From positions 15,376,001 through 15,440,000 of the forward strand of contig OY992838.1 in assembly GCA_963921425.1 (NCBI GenBank): 64,000 nucleotides of DNA, in the 5' to 3' direction. Numbering within the stretch: position 1 is the stretch's first letter; each line of letters starts with the position of its first letter. Below, one piece after another: positions 11,216 through 22,300 of this stretch. The position numbers and the translations under genes are program-made. Source of the stretch: Dryas octopetala. Lineage: Eukaryota > Streptophyta > Magnoliopsida > Rosales > Rosaceae. The notes below the pieces were generated by a model. The model had not been told where the DNA came from and did not search any database. It was given only the letters and a program-made list of their open reading frames with translations.

Positions 11216-12398
11216 GGATTATTCAGGGTATATAGCATGGTGGACAATGAATTTGGCTATTTTCAGAGATTATTAAATATGATTTTAAGTGAGGGATTCT
11301 TTTAAATTCTATCAAGGTTGTTACGATGTTTTACGGTTCGTTTGTTTTAAGAAATTGTTATCTTGAGAAAATATATATTATTTTATTGGATTTTTTTTAA
11401 GTTTAAATAAAATTTATGGTTTTAAACTGAAGGATTTTCTGAAACAGGAAGTTTACTTTCGTTTTCGTTTTTTTTATTAAACTGTCCACTCACTGAGTTT
11501 GTCTCACGGTTTATCTTGTTTTGTTGTTTCCCCCCAGGTAGTAGCTTTGGTGGAGGTCGAGCTAATAACGTCGAGGCATTTACGTTCATCTCCCTAGTCA
11601 GAACCAGTAGGCGCCATTTTTATTTTCGGTGTAAAAATTCTTTGTAATAGATTAGTAGCTCTGATAACCACTTTTAAATTTTAAGTTGGTTTTCTGTGAA
11701 ATTGTTGGGTCTGAGACCCTTTTTGGTTGTGGTAGAGGTGGTTGATGTTTAGAAGTGCTTTAACAGGTTTTGAAAATTTTGGGTTAGTCCATTTTCTTGG
11801 GAGGTTTTGCCGAATTTTCGGTAGGATTTTCCTTAATTTTGGATTCCCACAGGACCTCTCCGGGTTTCAGGGTGGAATCCGGGTGCAGTCCTATCAAATA
11901 CTCATCGAGAGATGTTCGTAGAATTTTTCGGGGTATTTTCTCAAGTCCCGAGCTATTTTTTTCGGATTTTAGAAGTTATGAAAAATTTAGAAAAATAGGA
12001 AAATAAAATTTGGAGCAGCGACACGTAGCGCGATCTTAGAATTGATCACGTGCCACACTAACACATCAAACAGACGGTACTACACTGTCGCTAGGCCCGT
12101 TGATAGGAAGACACGTGGTGCCATCTTGAATGTCCACGCGAGGAGATCAAACAGCCCAGAATCATCCCCGCGTCTGTTTGAGGGACCATGTGTCAGTTAA
12201 AAACCCTACAAGGCGTCTGGAGGCGTTGCGCGTGTACCCTACACGCCACATTTTACGCTCTCAGCTACAATAGTCGCAACATGTTGCCTTCTCTCATTCA
12301 TATGTCCATGTGTTCTCGGATTGGCTCCTTTTGTGACGGTTCACCCGGGTCCACCCAGTGAGTCATTGAGTTGGCCGAGTCAACTCGCCAGTTTTTCT

Positions 12399-12411
12399 CT
12401 ATAAATAGGTC
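12399..12411 (+). promoter_or_regulatory. TATA-box-like element (CTCTATAAATAGG)
   Basis: This is a near-consensus plant TATA box. It follows a GC-rich stretch with several ACACGTGG/CACGTG-like words and precedes an AT-rich region. No open reading frame follows, so it more likely belongs to the putative LTR-type element than to a host gene. Confidence 0.4.
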
Positions 12412-13136
12412 CTTCGCTCTTTAGCTGTCATTTTCAGCGCATTTTTGAGTTCTTTCTAGAAATGAGAATATTTGATATTATAATACTCGAGAATTGGGTG
12501 TTTTCAAGATAAGTCCCATTGTTATGTACTCAAGTTTTGGGTCATGACACAAACGAGGCCTTAGAGATTCTCTCTAAGTGCATTATATTAAGCAATCAAC
12601 AATCATATTTTTTTATAATTACTTTTTACCCTTTGTGGATTTTGAATTTTGATTGTTGTCTATCTTCCATGAAAGTTCTGAGAATAAGGCCGGTAAATAA
12701 ACTCTATAGTTTCTTATAAAAGTAAAGCAATCTTCCTAGGAGGTACAGTTTGCTTAATTACTCTTGTGTTTGTTTGGAATTCGTGTTGTGTAGTTAGTGT
12801 AGAATATGAATATGCCTCATAATAGGTTAGAGTTTCCAAAGTGTATTTGCCATTTTTACCTTTTAACTAGGTATTGTGAAAGAGACTATAAACTCTAACC
12901 TATGTATCTATCCATGTATAGGAGGCACATTATTGTTCTTACAATTTTTTTTTGATCAAATTGTTCTTACAAATTTTTATGTTTGGTTACAGGTGCGTCT
13001 TGGCCGCAATGCAAAATTCAAAATTATATGAAAAAACACAATAAATTAAAGGGTTTAAATTTGTTTCAATTATTTACTTTAATGGGCAGATTAAATGGAT
13101 ATAAGAAAATAATGAACAAAAGTCAATGGGATAAAA

Positions 13137-13643
13137 TCAAAAGAACAAATGCCATCCAGAGAGACTACCTACTTCAAAAAGAGCATCTCTCCACCTTTTC
13201 ACCTTCTCTGGATTGTCTTTAAAGGCTTGTTCATGCTTCCACAAGGCTCCCTGGAAATTCCCTGTTTGCTTTCGTACCTGAGATGGATCCACGTCATAGA
13301 AAATTGGAAGTACAGTTTGTTCTATATTCACTTTCATGCATTCAACAGTCTTTGCAAGCTCATCCAAGCACCATGTTGAATCAGCGTAATTTCTTGAAAG
13401 AATGACAATCACAAATCTCGACTCTTCGATTGCTTTCAAGAGATCTTGTGAGATGTCTTTTCCCTTCTTAAGCTGTTCGTCGTCTCGAAATGTGAATATT
13501 CTTTTCTGATTCAAAGCAGCATATAAATGATCTGTAAAATTTCTGCGGGTGTCTTCACCTCTGAAACTAAGGAAGACGTCGTATGTCCATCGAGTAGTAG
13601 GAGGAGAAGAAGAAGAAGAAGAAGTATTTGTTTGGGTGGCCAT
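13137..13643 (-). CDS. TNL-A exon 1 / possible TIR-only protein, 168 aa
   Basis: The frame encodes a complete TIR domain: a Ser-rich start, then YDVFLSFRGEDTRRNF (residues 21-36), the helix with SRNYADSTWCLDEL, whose last Glu (about E95) matches the catalytic NADase glutamate of plant TIRs, FYDVDPSQVRKQ, and RWRDAL near the end. ATG at 13643 is chosen because the Ser-rich leader matches TNL-B. The exon ends LSGWHLFF and a stop. TNL-B instead has LSGWHLQDG and a GT donor; here about 165 bases including the donor are gone, with CATTT at both deletion edges in TNL-B. The result is either a dead first exon or a TIR-only product. TIR-only proteins are known plant immune components, but expression of this one is unproven. 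Confidence 0.75.
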   Translation of the reverse strand: MATQTNTSSSSSSPPTTRWTYDVFLSFRGEDTRRNFTDHLYAALNQKRIFTFRDDEQLKKGKDISQDLLKAIEESRFVIVILSRNYADSTWCLDELAKTVECMKVNIEQTVLPIFYDVDPSQVRKQTGNFQGALWKHEQAFKDNPEKVKRWRDALFEVGSLSGWHLFF

Positions 13644-13926
13644 CAAAGGAGTACTGGAAGGTTACTGCTCAATTTATGATCAAGATTACAGAAAGGTGTA
13701 TGCAAATAAAAACTTTGCATTTCTTCCTAATTATAATTATAGGGCTTGGTTTGCTGAAATGTCATAGAAATTTCCGGGTTTAAAAAAATCCATTATTCCT
13801 ACTAGGGTAAGTACTGGAGTTACTTTCCTATTTTGATATTCCATAACTACAATCAATCATTCTTAATTAATTAATGTGAAGTGATGACAAATAAATTATG
13901 GAAAAAGTTGACCAAAAAAAAAAAAA
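13644..13926 (-). promoter_or_regulatory. Upstream flank of the TNL-A TIR exon
   Basis: This stretch is the mirror copy of about 23820-24099 before TNL-B, with only scattered differences. It probably holds the 5' UTR and proximal promoter. I do not see a convincing TATA box. Confidence 0.4.
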
Positions 13927-15108
13927 GGTTTTTTAGCAAAATACCCACCTGAATTTTGACTCGATTTGCATGTTACCACCTAAATTAAAAATTGAAGCAA
14001 GTTGCCCCCTGAATTAAATTTTGTTTGCAAGTTACCACCTCTATCCAAATCCTCATGGGTTTTTTGGTCTTTTCATAGAGAAGAACTTGGGTGGGGAAGC
14101 TTTTGCCACCTCACCATGCTGAGTGGCAAGGCCCAATCAATTACAAGTGGCCATATGTATAACTATTTTTTTATTTCTCTTTTCCTATTTTTACAAACTT
14201 TGAAAATTAATTAAAAATAGTTTTAGACTCAAAAAAATACACAGAAAATTCTTACAGACTTGTCTTGACTAATAGTAATTTACTATGGAGTCAAATTATC
14301 AATTTACCCTTTGAGAGTTTCTAGAAAATTTAGGAAGTCCAAATTTATTTCTAAATAATTAAAATACTTTGGATTCTTTATAAATTTATAGGATAATCTC
14401 CCGAACTTCTAAAAATACAAAGTCTGGACCATTGATTTTCTAAAAACTAATACTACCTTTCTCGTGAACACTTGCTACCCTAATAACACTACCTTTCATA
14501 AAAATTAACATTCCGAAGTTTGAATTTATTTTCCTCTAAGACCTCTCGGTCTTTTGGGTAACAAGTATTCACGAGAAAGGTAGTGTTAATTTTTTGAAGA
14601 CCAATGGTGCAGACCTTGTATTTTTTGGAGTTCGGGAGATTATCCTATGAATTTTTAAAGAATTCAGAGTATTTTAATTTTTTAGAAATAAATTTGGACT
14701 TCCTAAATTTTCTGGAAAATCTCAGAGGGCAAATTGATAATTTGACTCTATAGTAAATTACTATTAGTCAAGACGAGTCCGTAAGAATTTTCCGTGTATT
14801 TTTCTGAGTCCGAAACTATTTTTAAATAATTTTCAAAGTTTGTAAAAATAGAAAAAGAGAAATAAAAGAATAGTTGTACATGTGGCCACTTGTAATTGGT
14901 TAGGCTTTGCCACTCAGCATGGTGAGGTGGCAAAAGCTTCCCCACCCAAGTTCTTCTCTATAAAAAGACCAAAAAACTCATGAGGATTTGGATGGAGGTG
15001 GTAACTTGCAAACAAAATTTAATTTAGGGGGCAACTTGCTTTAATTTTAATTTAGGTGGTATCATGCAAATCGAGTCAAAGTTCAGGTGGATATCTTGCC
15101 AAAAAGCC
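13927..15108. mobile_element. Foldback (long inverted repeat) element, 1.18 kb
   Basis: The two halves are near-complete reverse complements around about 14517, with ends GGTTTTTTAGCAAAATACC and, inverted, GGCTTTTTGGCAAGATATCC. The inverted arm beside TNL-B (about 23820-23850) lacks it, so it inserted after the duplication. The flanks are A-runs, so a target duplication is likely but cannot be measured. It contains no coding sequence. The core matches the 27088-27953 element but the outer ends differ. It is probably a non-autonomous MULE-type foldback. Confidence 0.8.
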
Positions 15109-16374
15109 AAAAAAAATATATTATGCAAAAAGGAATCCTATGGAATGAGAAATGCTATTTACATTCTCTTTTTCACATTCTTCCATATTTCTCCTAATTT
15201 GTAGTGTAATATCATGATCAATTACTTTGTAAAGATCATTTGTGAAAAAAATTAACCAAATCGAAAATTATTTAGTCATCTAACTGTTATTAAATAAATA
15301 GACGGTGATTGAAATTGCTACCAAAATCGCCAATATATTTGATAACAATTCGATGACTAAACAATTTCCAATTTAATTATTTTTTTGCATAAATAATATT
15401 TGTAATGTGATTTAAAAAATGAACGATTTCGATCATAAAATTATATTTCGGATTAAAAAAAATATAAGAGAAGGTAAAAGGAGAAGATGACAAATCATCA
15501 CCAAATAGCATTGAAAGAAGGTGGAGTAAATACAACATATAAATCCTGTATTTATTTTTTTCTTTTCATATGTAAATCGTCCAAATGCCGCGTGCAAAGG
15601 GTCAACAAAACACGGCTATAATGGCAAACCCGTGACTTTGATCTAATCTGTAATCTTAATACTATGACTATATACAATACAAGTCAACCATCAATTTCAA
15701 AGTCTTCTTCTTGTCTCCTGTCAATGCCATCATACTTCCGCGCCAATGACTTTGATCATTACCGAGTAATTTCCTGGGTAAATTAAAACTAACAAAGGCA
15801 GAGTAATTTCCTGCAAATGCGATAGGCTTGAGAATTTTCTTGAAGACAGTATTTGGTTAAGATGTTTCTCCTCCTCTTTCACTTCTATTTCCTCGGCAAA
15901 GCACCAAAAGCACCCAAACAAATACATGCAAGCAATTTGGTTATATTTAATTACCGAAGAGCAACTTAATTAATACATATTTCTATTGTTGATGTACTTG
16001 TTTGATCTAATCTGTAATATTAATACTATAACCATATACACTAGACCAATTAGCTTGGTAGTTGGTTTAAGTAGTTTCTTTCCATTTTGTTGAAAGAGTT
16101 CGAAACTCCCTTCCCCAAATATATAAATAATTAAATCAGCCCTTGATGTGCGTATATAGGTGTACGTTGCCAAATAGGATCTGGTAATAGTCTCATGATA
16201 TCCCTCTTACCACACTCGGTGAAGTATGAAAGCAAATGATATTTTCATATAATTACCAAATAATGAAGCAACGAATTTAGCATAATAAAATATCTACCCC
16301 TGTTTAATTTTATTAACAACAACTAGGTGCTAAAGAAAGGAATTGTATTTTGTACGTTCTACATTGGTAAAACA

Positions 16375-16645
16375 ATGCAAGTCAACCATCAATTTCAAAC
16401 TCTTCTTCCTTGTCTCCTGTCAATGCCATCATACTTCCGCGCCAATGACTTTGATCATCACCGAGTAATTTCCTGCGTGCTACATCAGACAAGGTATTGC
16501 ATTATAATCCTTTTGCTTGTTGCACACGTACAGGATATTACTTAGTGATTATCAAAGTCATTAAGTCGTTGGCACGAAAGTATGATCGCATTAAAAGGTG
16601 ACAAGGAAGAAGAGTTACAAATCGATGGTTGACTTGTATTGTTTT
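16375..16645. repeat. Palindrome built from a locus-specific dispersed motif
   Basis: The segment from CAAGTCAACCATCAATTTC (about 16379) recurs in reverse complement ending near 16637 (ATCGATGGTTGACTTGTA). Each half also contains ATCATACTTCCGCGCCAATG or a variant. Single copies occur at about 15676, 19960, 22670 and 37915, always near TNL units. Confidence 0.65.
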
Positions 16646-17760
16646 ACCAGTACTGGCTGCCTTCCCAATGGGGGAAGAGAAACAATTCCTTTCTCTAGTA
16701 CTTATTACAGATTATGCTAGATATTTTCTTATGCTAAATTCGTTGCTTCATTATTTGGTTATAAGAATATCATTTGTTTTCATACTTGACAGATTGTATG
16801 TTATTTATTCTCTTACTTAAGGAGGGATAGTTTAGTCTTTAACCATTAAGTGCTTTTATGAAACTTGGAAGACTGCATGAATATATAGTGAAGAGCTCTA
16901 AATCATTTTGAAGTATAATCAATAATTTGTATTTTTTTTTATCACGTTATAACTCTTGATCATTTCAATTCAAAATCTCATATACCCCTTAAGTTTTAAT
17001 TTAGACTAGTGTAACTTTTCTATGTGCTGTTTAAGTTGTGCATATATGCAAGGCTATTTTAGTTTTTTCCTTAGATGATCATGCCAGGTAACGCCACCAC
17101 ACTTTGTTTATTCAATCTCAAAATTATATTTTATTTTAGTGCATTCTACTGCGAATCCAAGGACATCTTTGCTTTGTTATTTGTTGAGAGTACAAATGCG
17201 TATTCGTTGGGGTGTTGTGGTGTTTTTCTGAGGAAAGAGAAGTGAAGAGGAGAAGAAATTGTGATGTTGCAGAGAAAAATTTCTGAAAAAAAAAAAAAAA
17301 AAAAAAACAGAGCTTTACATTTCTGCAATTGTCAAATTATTAACTGGAGCCATAGCACTATAATAGATTGGGGAGAAGGGAGAGAGGACGGGAGGAGAGG
17401 GAGGGAAGCTTTGGGGTTAACAAGAAAACATAGTGTTTGGTTATTGGGTTAAAAAATTTTAAAAATAACACGTCTCATCTTATTTGGCCACATATATTTT
17501 GAGGACAAGAAGGTTTTCAATTTCTCATATTGCTCTTAATTAATTTCTAAAGTTATTTGGTGAATATTTTTGGTTGGTGAATTTGTCATATTTTCACATG
17601 ATTAATTGATTATGGAGGTTTTTTTTTTTTTTTTTCCATGAATTGATTATGGGTTTAAAATATACTGTCTATAGAAAAGTAACTCCCAAATAAATTTTAA
17701 TGAAAGTTTAAACTAGAATTACCAAATTGTATAAAACGTGGCCTTTTTTCAGTAAAAATG
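16490..17760. repeat. Dispersed repeat R, copy 1
   Basis: This unit of about 1.27 kb includes AAGGACATCTTTGCTTTGTT, TTGGGGTGTTGTGGTG and TTGACAATTGCAG-type blocks. Other copies are at 19862-21180 (same strand), 36990-38070 (inverted) and 35926-36836 (only the distal part plus downstream flank). A short diverged piece lies at 22300-22455. No protein is recognised. Confidence 0.7.
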
Positions 17761-18228
17761 AAATAAACCATAATGATGACACATATGAATACATGATCAC
17801 TGACTTACCTCATCTAGGATGGAGATGAACTCGAACACCACAATCTGAGCTTGAAACATTTGAGCGCATCGATCACCCATGACTAAACTTGATAATCTTC
17901 ACCAACTTAGACTAAACATAGACACACAAACTCTAACTTTTCTAATGTTTACGAAGATAGGTTTGTCTTAGAAATTTGCCAATTAAATGTATTTACATTG
18001 ACATTTGTGAGGTTGATTTGGAATTGTTTTATTAAATCACGTTTGTTTTGATTAAGGAATTGTGTGAAAATACATGATAAAACCTCAGGGATCTTAGTGT
18101 AATATATGAAATCTTTGAAGTTATATAAACATACGATAGAATGTGTCTGTGTAAATTAATCTTTAAATGTTTTTATATTGATACTAATACTTTTTTGAGG
18201 AATTTCAATGGACGAGATTATGTAAAAA

Positions 18229-19041
18229 CAAAAATATCAAAAAAATCAACACAAATCAACAGTAAACCACCACTCCGCCGCCGAACCACACCCCAAAACC
18301 ACCAGTCACCACCCCAGACTGAGATCAACCCCAACATCACATTCACTCTCGGACCCAATCTAAGCCCATCCACCTTGCGCCCCCCAGCCACCCTTCTTCC
18401 CTCCCTCAACCTCATTTTCTCATCTTCAATGGCATCGGATCTCCCAGCTCTGCGCGATGGGAAATGAGGAGGAGATGACGGAGCTGTCGCGATCTTGACG
18501 GAGCTGTTGAAGTCGATGGGGAAGGTGGAGATCGAAGATGATGGACTGGGTCGTTGGGGTCGCTGTGTGATTGGATCTCGGCAGAGGGGTGGGTGGCTGG
18601 GAAGGAGTGGAAGGTTGTGGGTTGGGGTGGTTGCGAAAGTCGGAGCTTCTCCGATGATTTCTTCGAGAGGATCAGACGACGATGAGGGGGAGCTATAAGG
18701 TTGCTGGGTGGGGTTGCTCGGGTTGGGGGGGGGGGGGGCTGTGGGCTGCTGGGTGGGGAAGGAGGGTTGTGTTGGATTTTTGTTTGGTTTTTTTATTTTT
18801 TAATCTTTTTTGTTTTGTTTTTTCATTTTTAAAAGTTTATTGATTTTTTTATTTACGTGGCATTTTTTAAAGCCATGTCAGCGTGCCACGTAGGCGGTTA
18901 ACGTGCTCTCAGACGGAAAAGTTAACGGAGGTATGCAGTTGCAACGAAATGAAAGTTGAGATATCAACTTGCAACTTTTTGAACTTGAGATACTAAGTTG
19001 AAATATAGGATAAACTTGAGGTACCTACGTGTAATTTGCTC
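18229..19041. mobile_element. MULE-like element, right end intact, GC-rich insert
   Basis: The right end (about 18860-19041), read inverted, starts AAATTACACGTAGGTACC and includes CTCCGTTAA and ACGTGGC, closely similar to the element end at 45515. The left edge is abrupt at 18229: the related sequence at about 36826 continues without it. The interior (18270-18780) is GC-rich and gene-like, but I recognise no protein. Confidence 0.5.
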
Positions 19042-19860
19042 TATTTATTTTCTTGTTTTTTAATTACATGCTTGTTTATTTCTTTCTTTATTTTTATTTA
19101 AGTTCTAAGTTCATGGGTGGTCACTAAACCCCCTTACCAAGGTAAGGAGGAAGCACCACCATGAATATTATTAAGTGAGGCTTTTAGGTTAATTTTTTCC
19201 TTGTTTAGATCCTACAAGCTCTAGATCTTGATATTAAAATGAGAAAGAGACCATCTTTCACTCATAATGTCATATATTATGGGTAGTTAGATTTTCTTTC
19301 CACATTTTAGCTTTATGGTTAATTTTTTAAACACAAACCTTTTTGAACTCTAGTTGTTTCTTAGTTTTTGGTTCACTTGAGTTACTTAAAGTTTGTATTT
19401 TCTAAGAAAAATCAAGATCTACCATATAAATCTTCAATTTTTGTGCTCAAATCATAATTATCTTTGTAAGAAGGCATCAAGTGACTCTTGGGTGCCCTCC
19501 TTTTTGGGAAATTACTAAAAATCTCACTTAATATGTTCATAGTGGTGTGGAACCCTAACCTTGGTTCTTATACCATTGTTTAACTTCCAAAACCAAAAAG
19601 TTGTTATTTTTCTCTTTATATTTAATATTTAAATTCTTGCCCCTTCATTTACTTTATTCTCCTTTCATCTACTTTATTTGCTTTATATTTTAGTTGCAAG
19701 TTGCCTCACAAACTAACAAAATTTTCAAACTAGGTTAATTTTAAATTAACTTAAGTTTAAGCTTAGTGTATCGTTTTGCATCACTTCTTGAGATTCGACC
19801 TCGTTAGTATATTATAAGGCTCGTATATTTGCAAGTAAATAAAATTCTACAACAGCTAGT
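19042..19860. other. AT-rich stretch, possible LTR remnant
   Basis: No coding sequence. The segment near 19790 (TTGAGATTCGACCTCGTTAG) resembles phrases found in plant LTR ends. Evidence is too weak to name a family. Confidence 0.25.
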
Positions 19861-19861
19861 C

Positions 19862-21180
19862 CAATAGCTTGTTTGATATTTCCTTTTGCTTGTTGCACAC
19901 AGGATATAATTACTCAGTGATGATCAAAGTCATTAAAGTCATTGGCACGAAAGTATATATGATCGCATTGACAGGAGACAAGGAAGAAGAGTTTGAAATC
20001 GATGGTTGACTTGTATTGTTTTACCAGTACTGGCTGCCTTCCCAATGTGGGAAGAGAAACAATTCCTTTCTCTAGTACCTATTACAGATTGTGTTAGATA
20101 TTTTCTTATGCTAAATTCGTTGCTACATTGTTTGGTTATAAGAATATCATTTGTTTTCATACTTGATAGATTGTATGTTATTTAATTATTCTCTTACTTA
20201 AGGAGGGATATTTTAGTGTTTAACCATTGATCAAGTGCTTCTATGGAACTTGGAAGACTAGCTGCATGTATAGTGAAGAGTTCTAAATCATTTTGAAGTA
20301 TAATCAATAATTTTCTTTTTATCACGTTATAACTCTTCATTTCAATTCAAAATCTCATATACGTACCCCTTAAGTTTAGACCAGTGTAACTTTTCTATGT
20401 GCTGTTTAAGTTGTGCATGCAAGGTCATTAAACAAGCAATAAAGATCTCTCTTTATGGGCAAATATCTATTTTAGTTTTTTACTTAGATGATCATGCCAG
20501 GTCACGCCACCACACTTTGTTCAATCTCAATAGTGTATATATATATATATATATATTTTTTTTTTTTAATTTTAGTGCATTAATTCTACTGTGAACCCAA
20601 GGACATCTTTGCTTTGTTATTTGTTGAGTGTACAAATGTATTCCTTGGGGTGTTGTGGTGTTTTGCTGAGGAAAGAGAAGTGAAAGAGGAGAAGAAATTG
20701 TGATGTTGCATAGGAAAATTTCTGAAAAAAAAAAAAAAAACAACAGAGCTTTACATATCTGCAATTGTCAAATTATTAACTGGAGCCATAGCACTATAGT
20801 AGATTGGGCACTGGGGAGAAGAGAGAGAGGACGGTGGGAGAGGGAGGGAAGCTAGCTTTGGGGCTAACCATAAAACATAGTGTTTGGTTATTGGGTTAAA
20901 AAAAAAAAAAAAAAACCGTCATCTTATTTGGCCACATATATTTTGAGGACAAGAAGGTTCTCAGATTGCTCTTAATTAATTTCTAAAGCTAAATGTGAAT
21001 TTGTCATATATATTTTAACATGATTAACTAATTATGGGTGTTTTTTTTTTTTTTTTTTTTTTTTTTTGCCATGAATTGATTATGGGGTTAAAATATAGAA
21101 AAGTAACTAGCTCCCACCTAAATTTAATGAAAGTTTAAACTAGACTTACCAAATTGTATAAAATGCAGGCTTTTCTGGGC
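19862..21180. repeat. Dispersed repeat R, copy 2
   Basis: A direct repeat of 16490-17760 with scattered changes, small indels and different poly-A/T lengths. It includes a TA microsatellite at 20537-20555. Confidence 0.7.
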
Positions 21181-22300
21181 CAATTCTACAATGGAGTGTT
21201 CCACCAATGGAGAAGATGACGTGGAACAATGTGAGCCATTAGATTAAAGTAGGCATCCAATGGCTGTGGATAATACTCAGCAGGGCAAACCGGTTACCAA
21301 GTCTCCAACTGATTAAACTATTAAGATATATGTTATAATTAAAATAAAACACAACCTTTGGTGGAGAATCTAACTTGCAGCACGTGGTTTATTAAACGCA
21401 TTTGGCGGACGAAGACTTGAGCGGTAAAGTTGAACCGAAGAATAAAGCAACGCTGCACCACATCAAATTTGAATCGATACATGGTCTATTTATAAACATG
21501 CAAATGTATAACAAATCATTCATACATGATGGTCAATTCACATACGGTACTATTACAGCTAGCCATAATTAAAAGAAACAGCTACCTTAGTGAGAGTGTC
21601 ATAGTCAACAGAGTCCCATTTACAACATCTGCTACCTATAAGTTATGAGCATATGCTAGTCCAACATGTATACGTCGCAACGTAATGACTTGGTTAGGCC
21701 TTCACAATCTTAATAACACCACTTCTAAAAGATTTAGGGAGTCGAATTCAAGGTCATCGTTATGCAACCCTCACTACTACAAATACCTTCATTCTTGGCC
21801 GACAATGCCGACGGAAATTGGAGATCTTTACTATATATAAGGTTGTGTCTTGAATTCTTGATCCAAGTTTTTTTGTCCACTTCTCTGCAATGGCACTCGT
21901 TGAAACTATATATGTTGAAAGAAAGTTTGGAATTTTTTTCCGGTGGTTAAACACCCAAACTTTCTTTCGGAGGTGGTAGATTGGTTACCCTAAACTCTAA
22001 AACCTAAACCATAGCAATTAAATATCACTTTTGACTCAAATATATAAGGATATTCTGTCAAATCCTTATAATTTCCGTCAAAAATTGATGGCATATATGC
22101 CAGGCATGTGATGATTGTTTAGGAGAGAATTATCACTTCCATCATTTATTGAAAAAAAAAAAAAAAAAAAAGAAGTTTGCACAATACCACCTGTACTTTA
22201 AGGCCTAGTTAATTAGCATGAGTAAATTTGAAGGGTTGTACTCTTAATTGCTACTGGCATATATGTTGGAGTCATTTTTCTAAAAATAATATCTCTTTAT
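21181..22300. other. Intergenic stretch; nothing recognised
   Basis: The sequence is AT-rich with two short frames (about 62-64 codons) on opposite strands that overlap and resemble no known protein. I see no repeat pairing with the left arm. Confidence 0.4.

Larger units (their letters stand above)
8741..12810. mobile_element. Left-arm-only block, possible large LTR-type non-coding element
   Basis: This 4 kb is absent from the inverted arm. TGTAACGACCCGACCC at 8947 resembles the start of several plant LTRs. A GC- and CpG-rich part lies at 9440-9930. A promoter-like stretch with CTCTATAAATAGG at 12399 lies near the right end, as expected for an LTR promoter. No gag, pol or other protein similarity is visible, and the overlapping frames at 9.3-10.0 kb look like composition artefacts. 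If it is an LTR element, it is a non-coding remnant. Confidence 0.3.
1..13643 (-). pseudogene. TNL-A: broken TIR-NB-ARC-LRR immune-receptor gene, 3' end beyond window
   Basis: This is an intracellular immune receptor of the TNL class: TIR NADase, NB-ARC nucleotide switch, LRR effector sensing. On the minus strand the exons are 13643-13137 (TIR), 3825-2737 (NB-ARC), 2635-2357 (first LRRs), 2258-541 (LRRs plus post-LRR module 1), 429-345 and 248 to beyond base 1 (post-LRR module 2). Introns 2 to 5 have GT-AG ends and matching phases. Two lesions make it a likely pseudogene. The TIR exon lacks the donor found in TNL-B and reads into a stop, and exon 2 has lost one base after the MHD motif. The LRR exon stays open for 572 codons, so decay looks recent. 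The gap between exons 1 and 2 is about 9.3 kb and filled with repeats. A separate TIR-only gene at exon 1 is the main alternative reading. Confidence 0.85.
12811..15929. repeat. Left inner arm of the inverted duplication
   Basis: From TAGAATATGAATATGCCTC (12811) to CAAACAAATACATGCA (15929) this arm is the reverse complement of about 22456-25070, apart from later insertions on either side (13927-15108 here; 23098-23644 opposite). The pairing includes the TIR exons and their upstream flanks. Confidence 0.85.

Noticed and set aside
10907-11305. Cys/His-containing frames around the CACGTG array
   Set aside because: The pattern comes from the tandem repeat unit, and frames exist on both strands at once.
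15730-15927. Frame of about 65 codons, identical at 22450-22656
   Set aside because: Identity is explained by the inverted duplication, and related repeat copies do not keep the frame, so it is not a supported gene.
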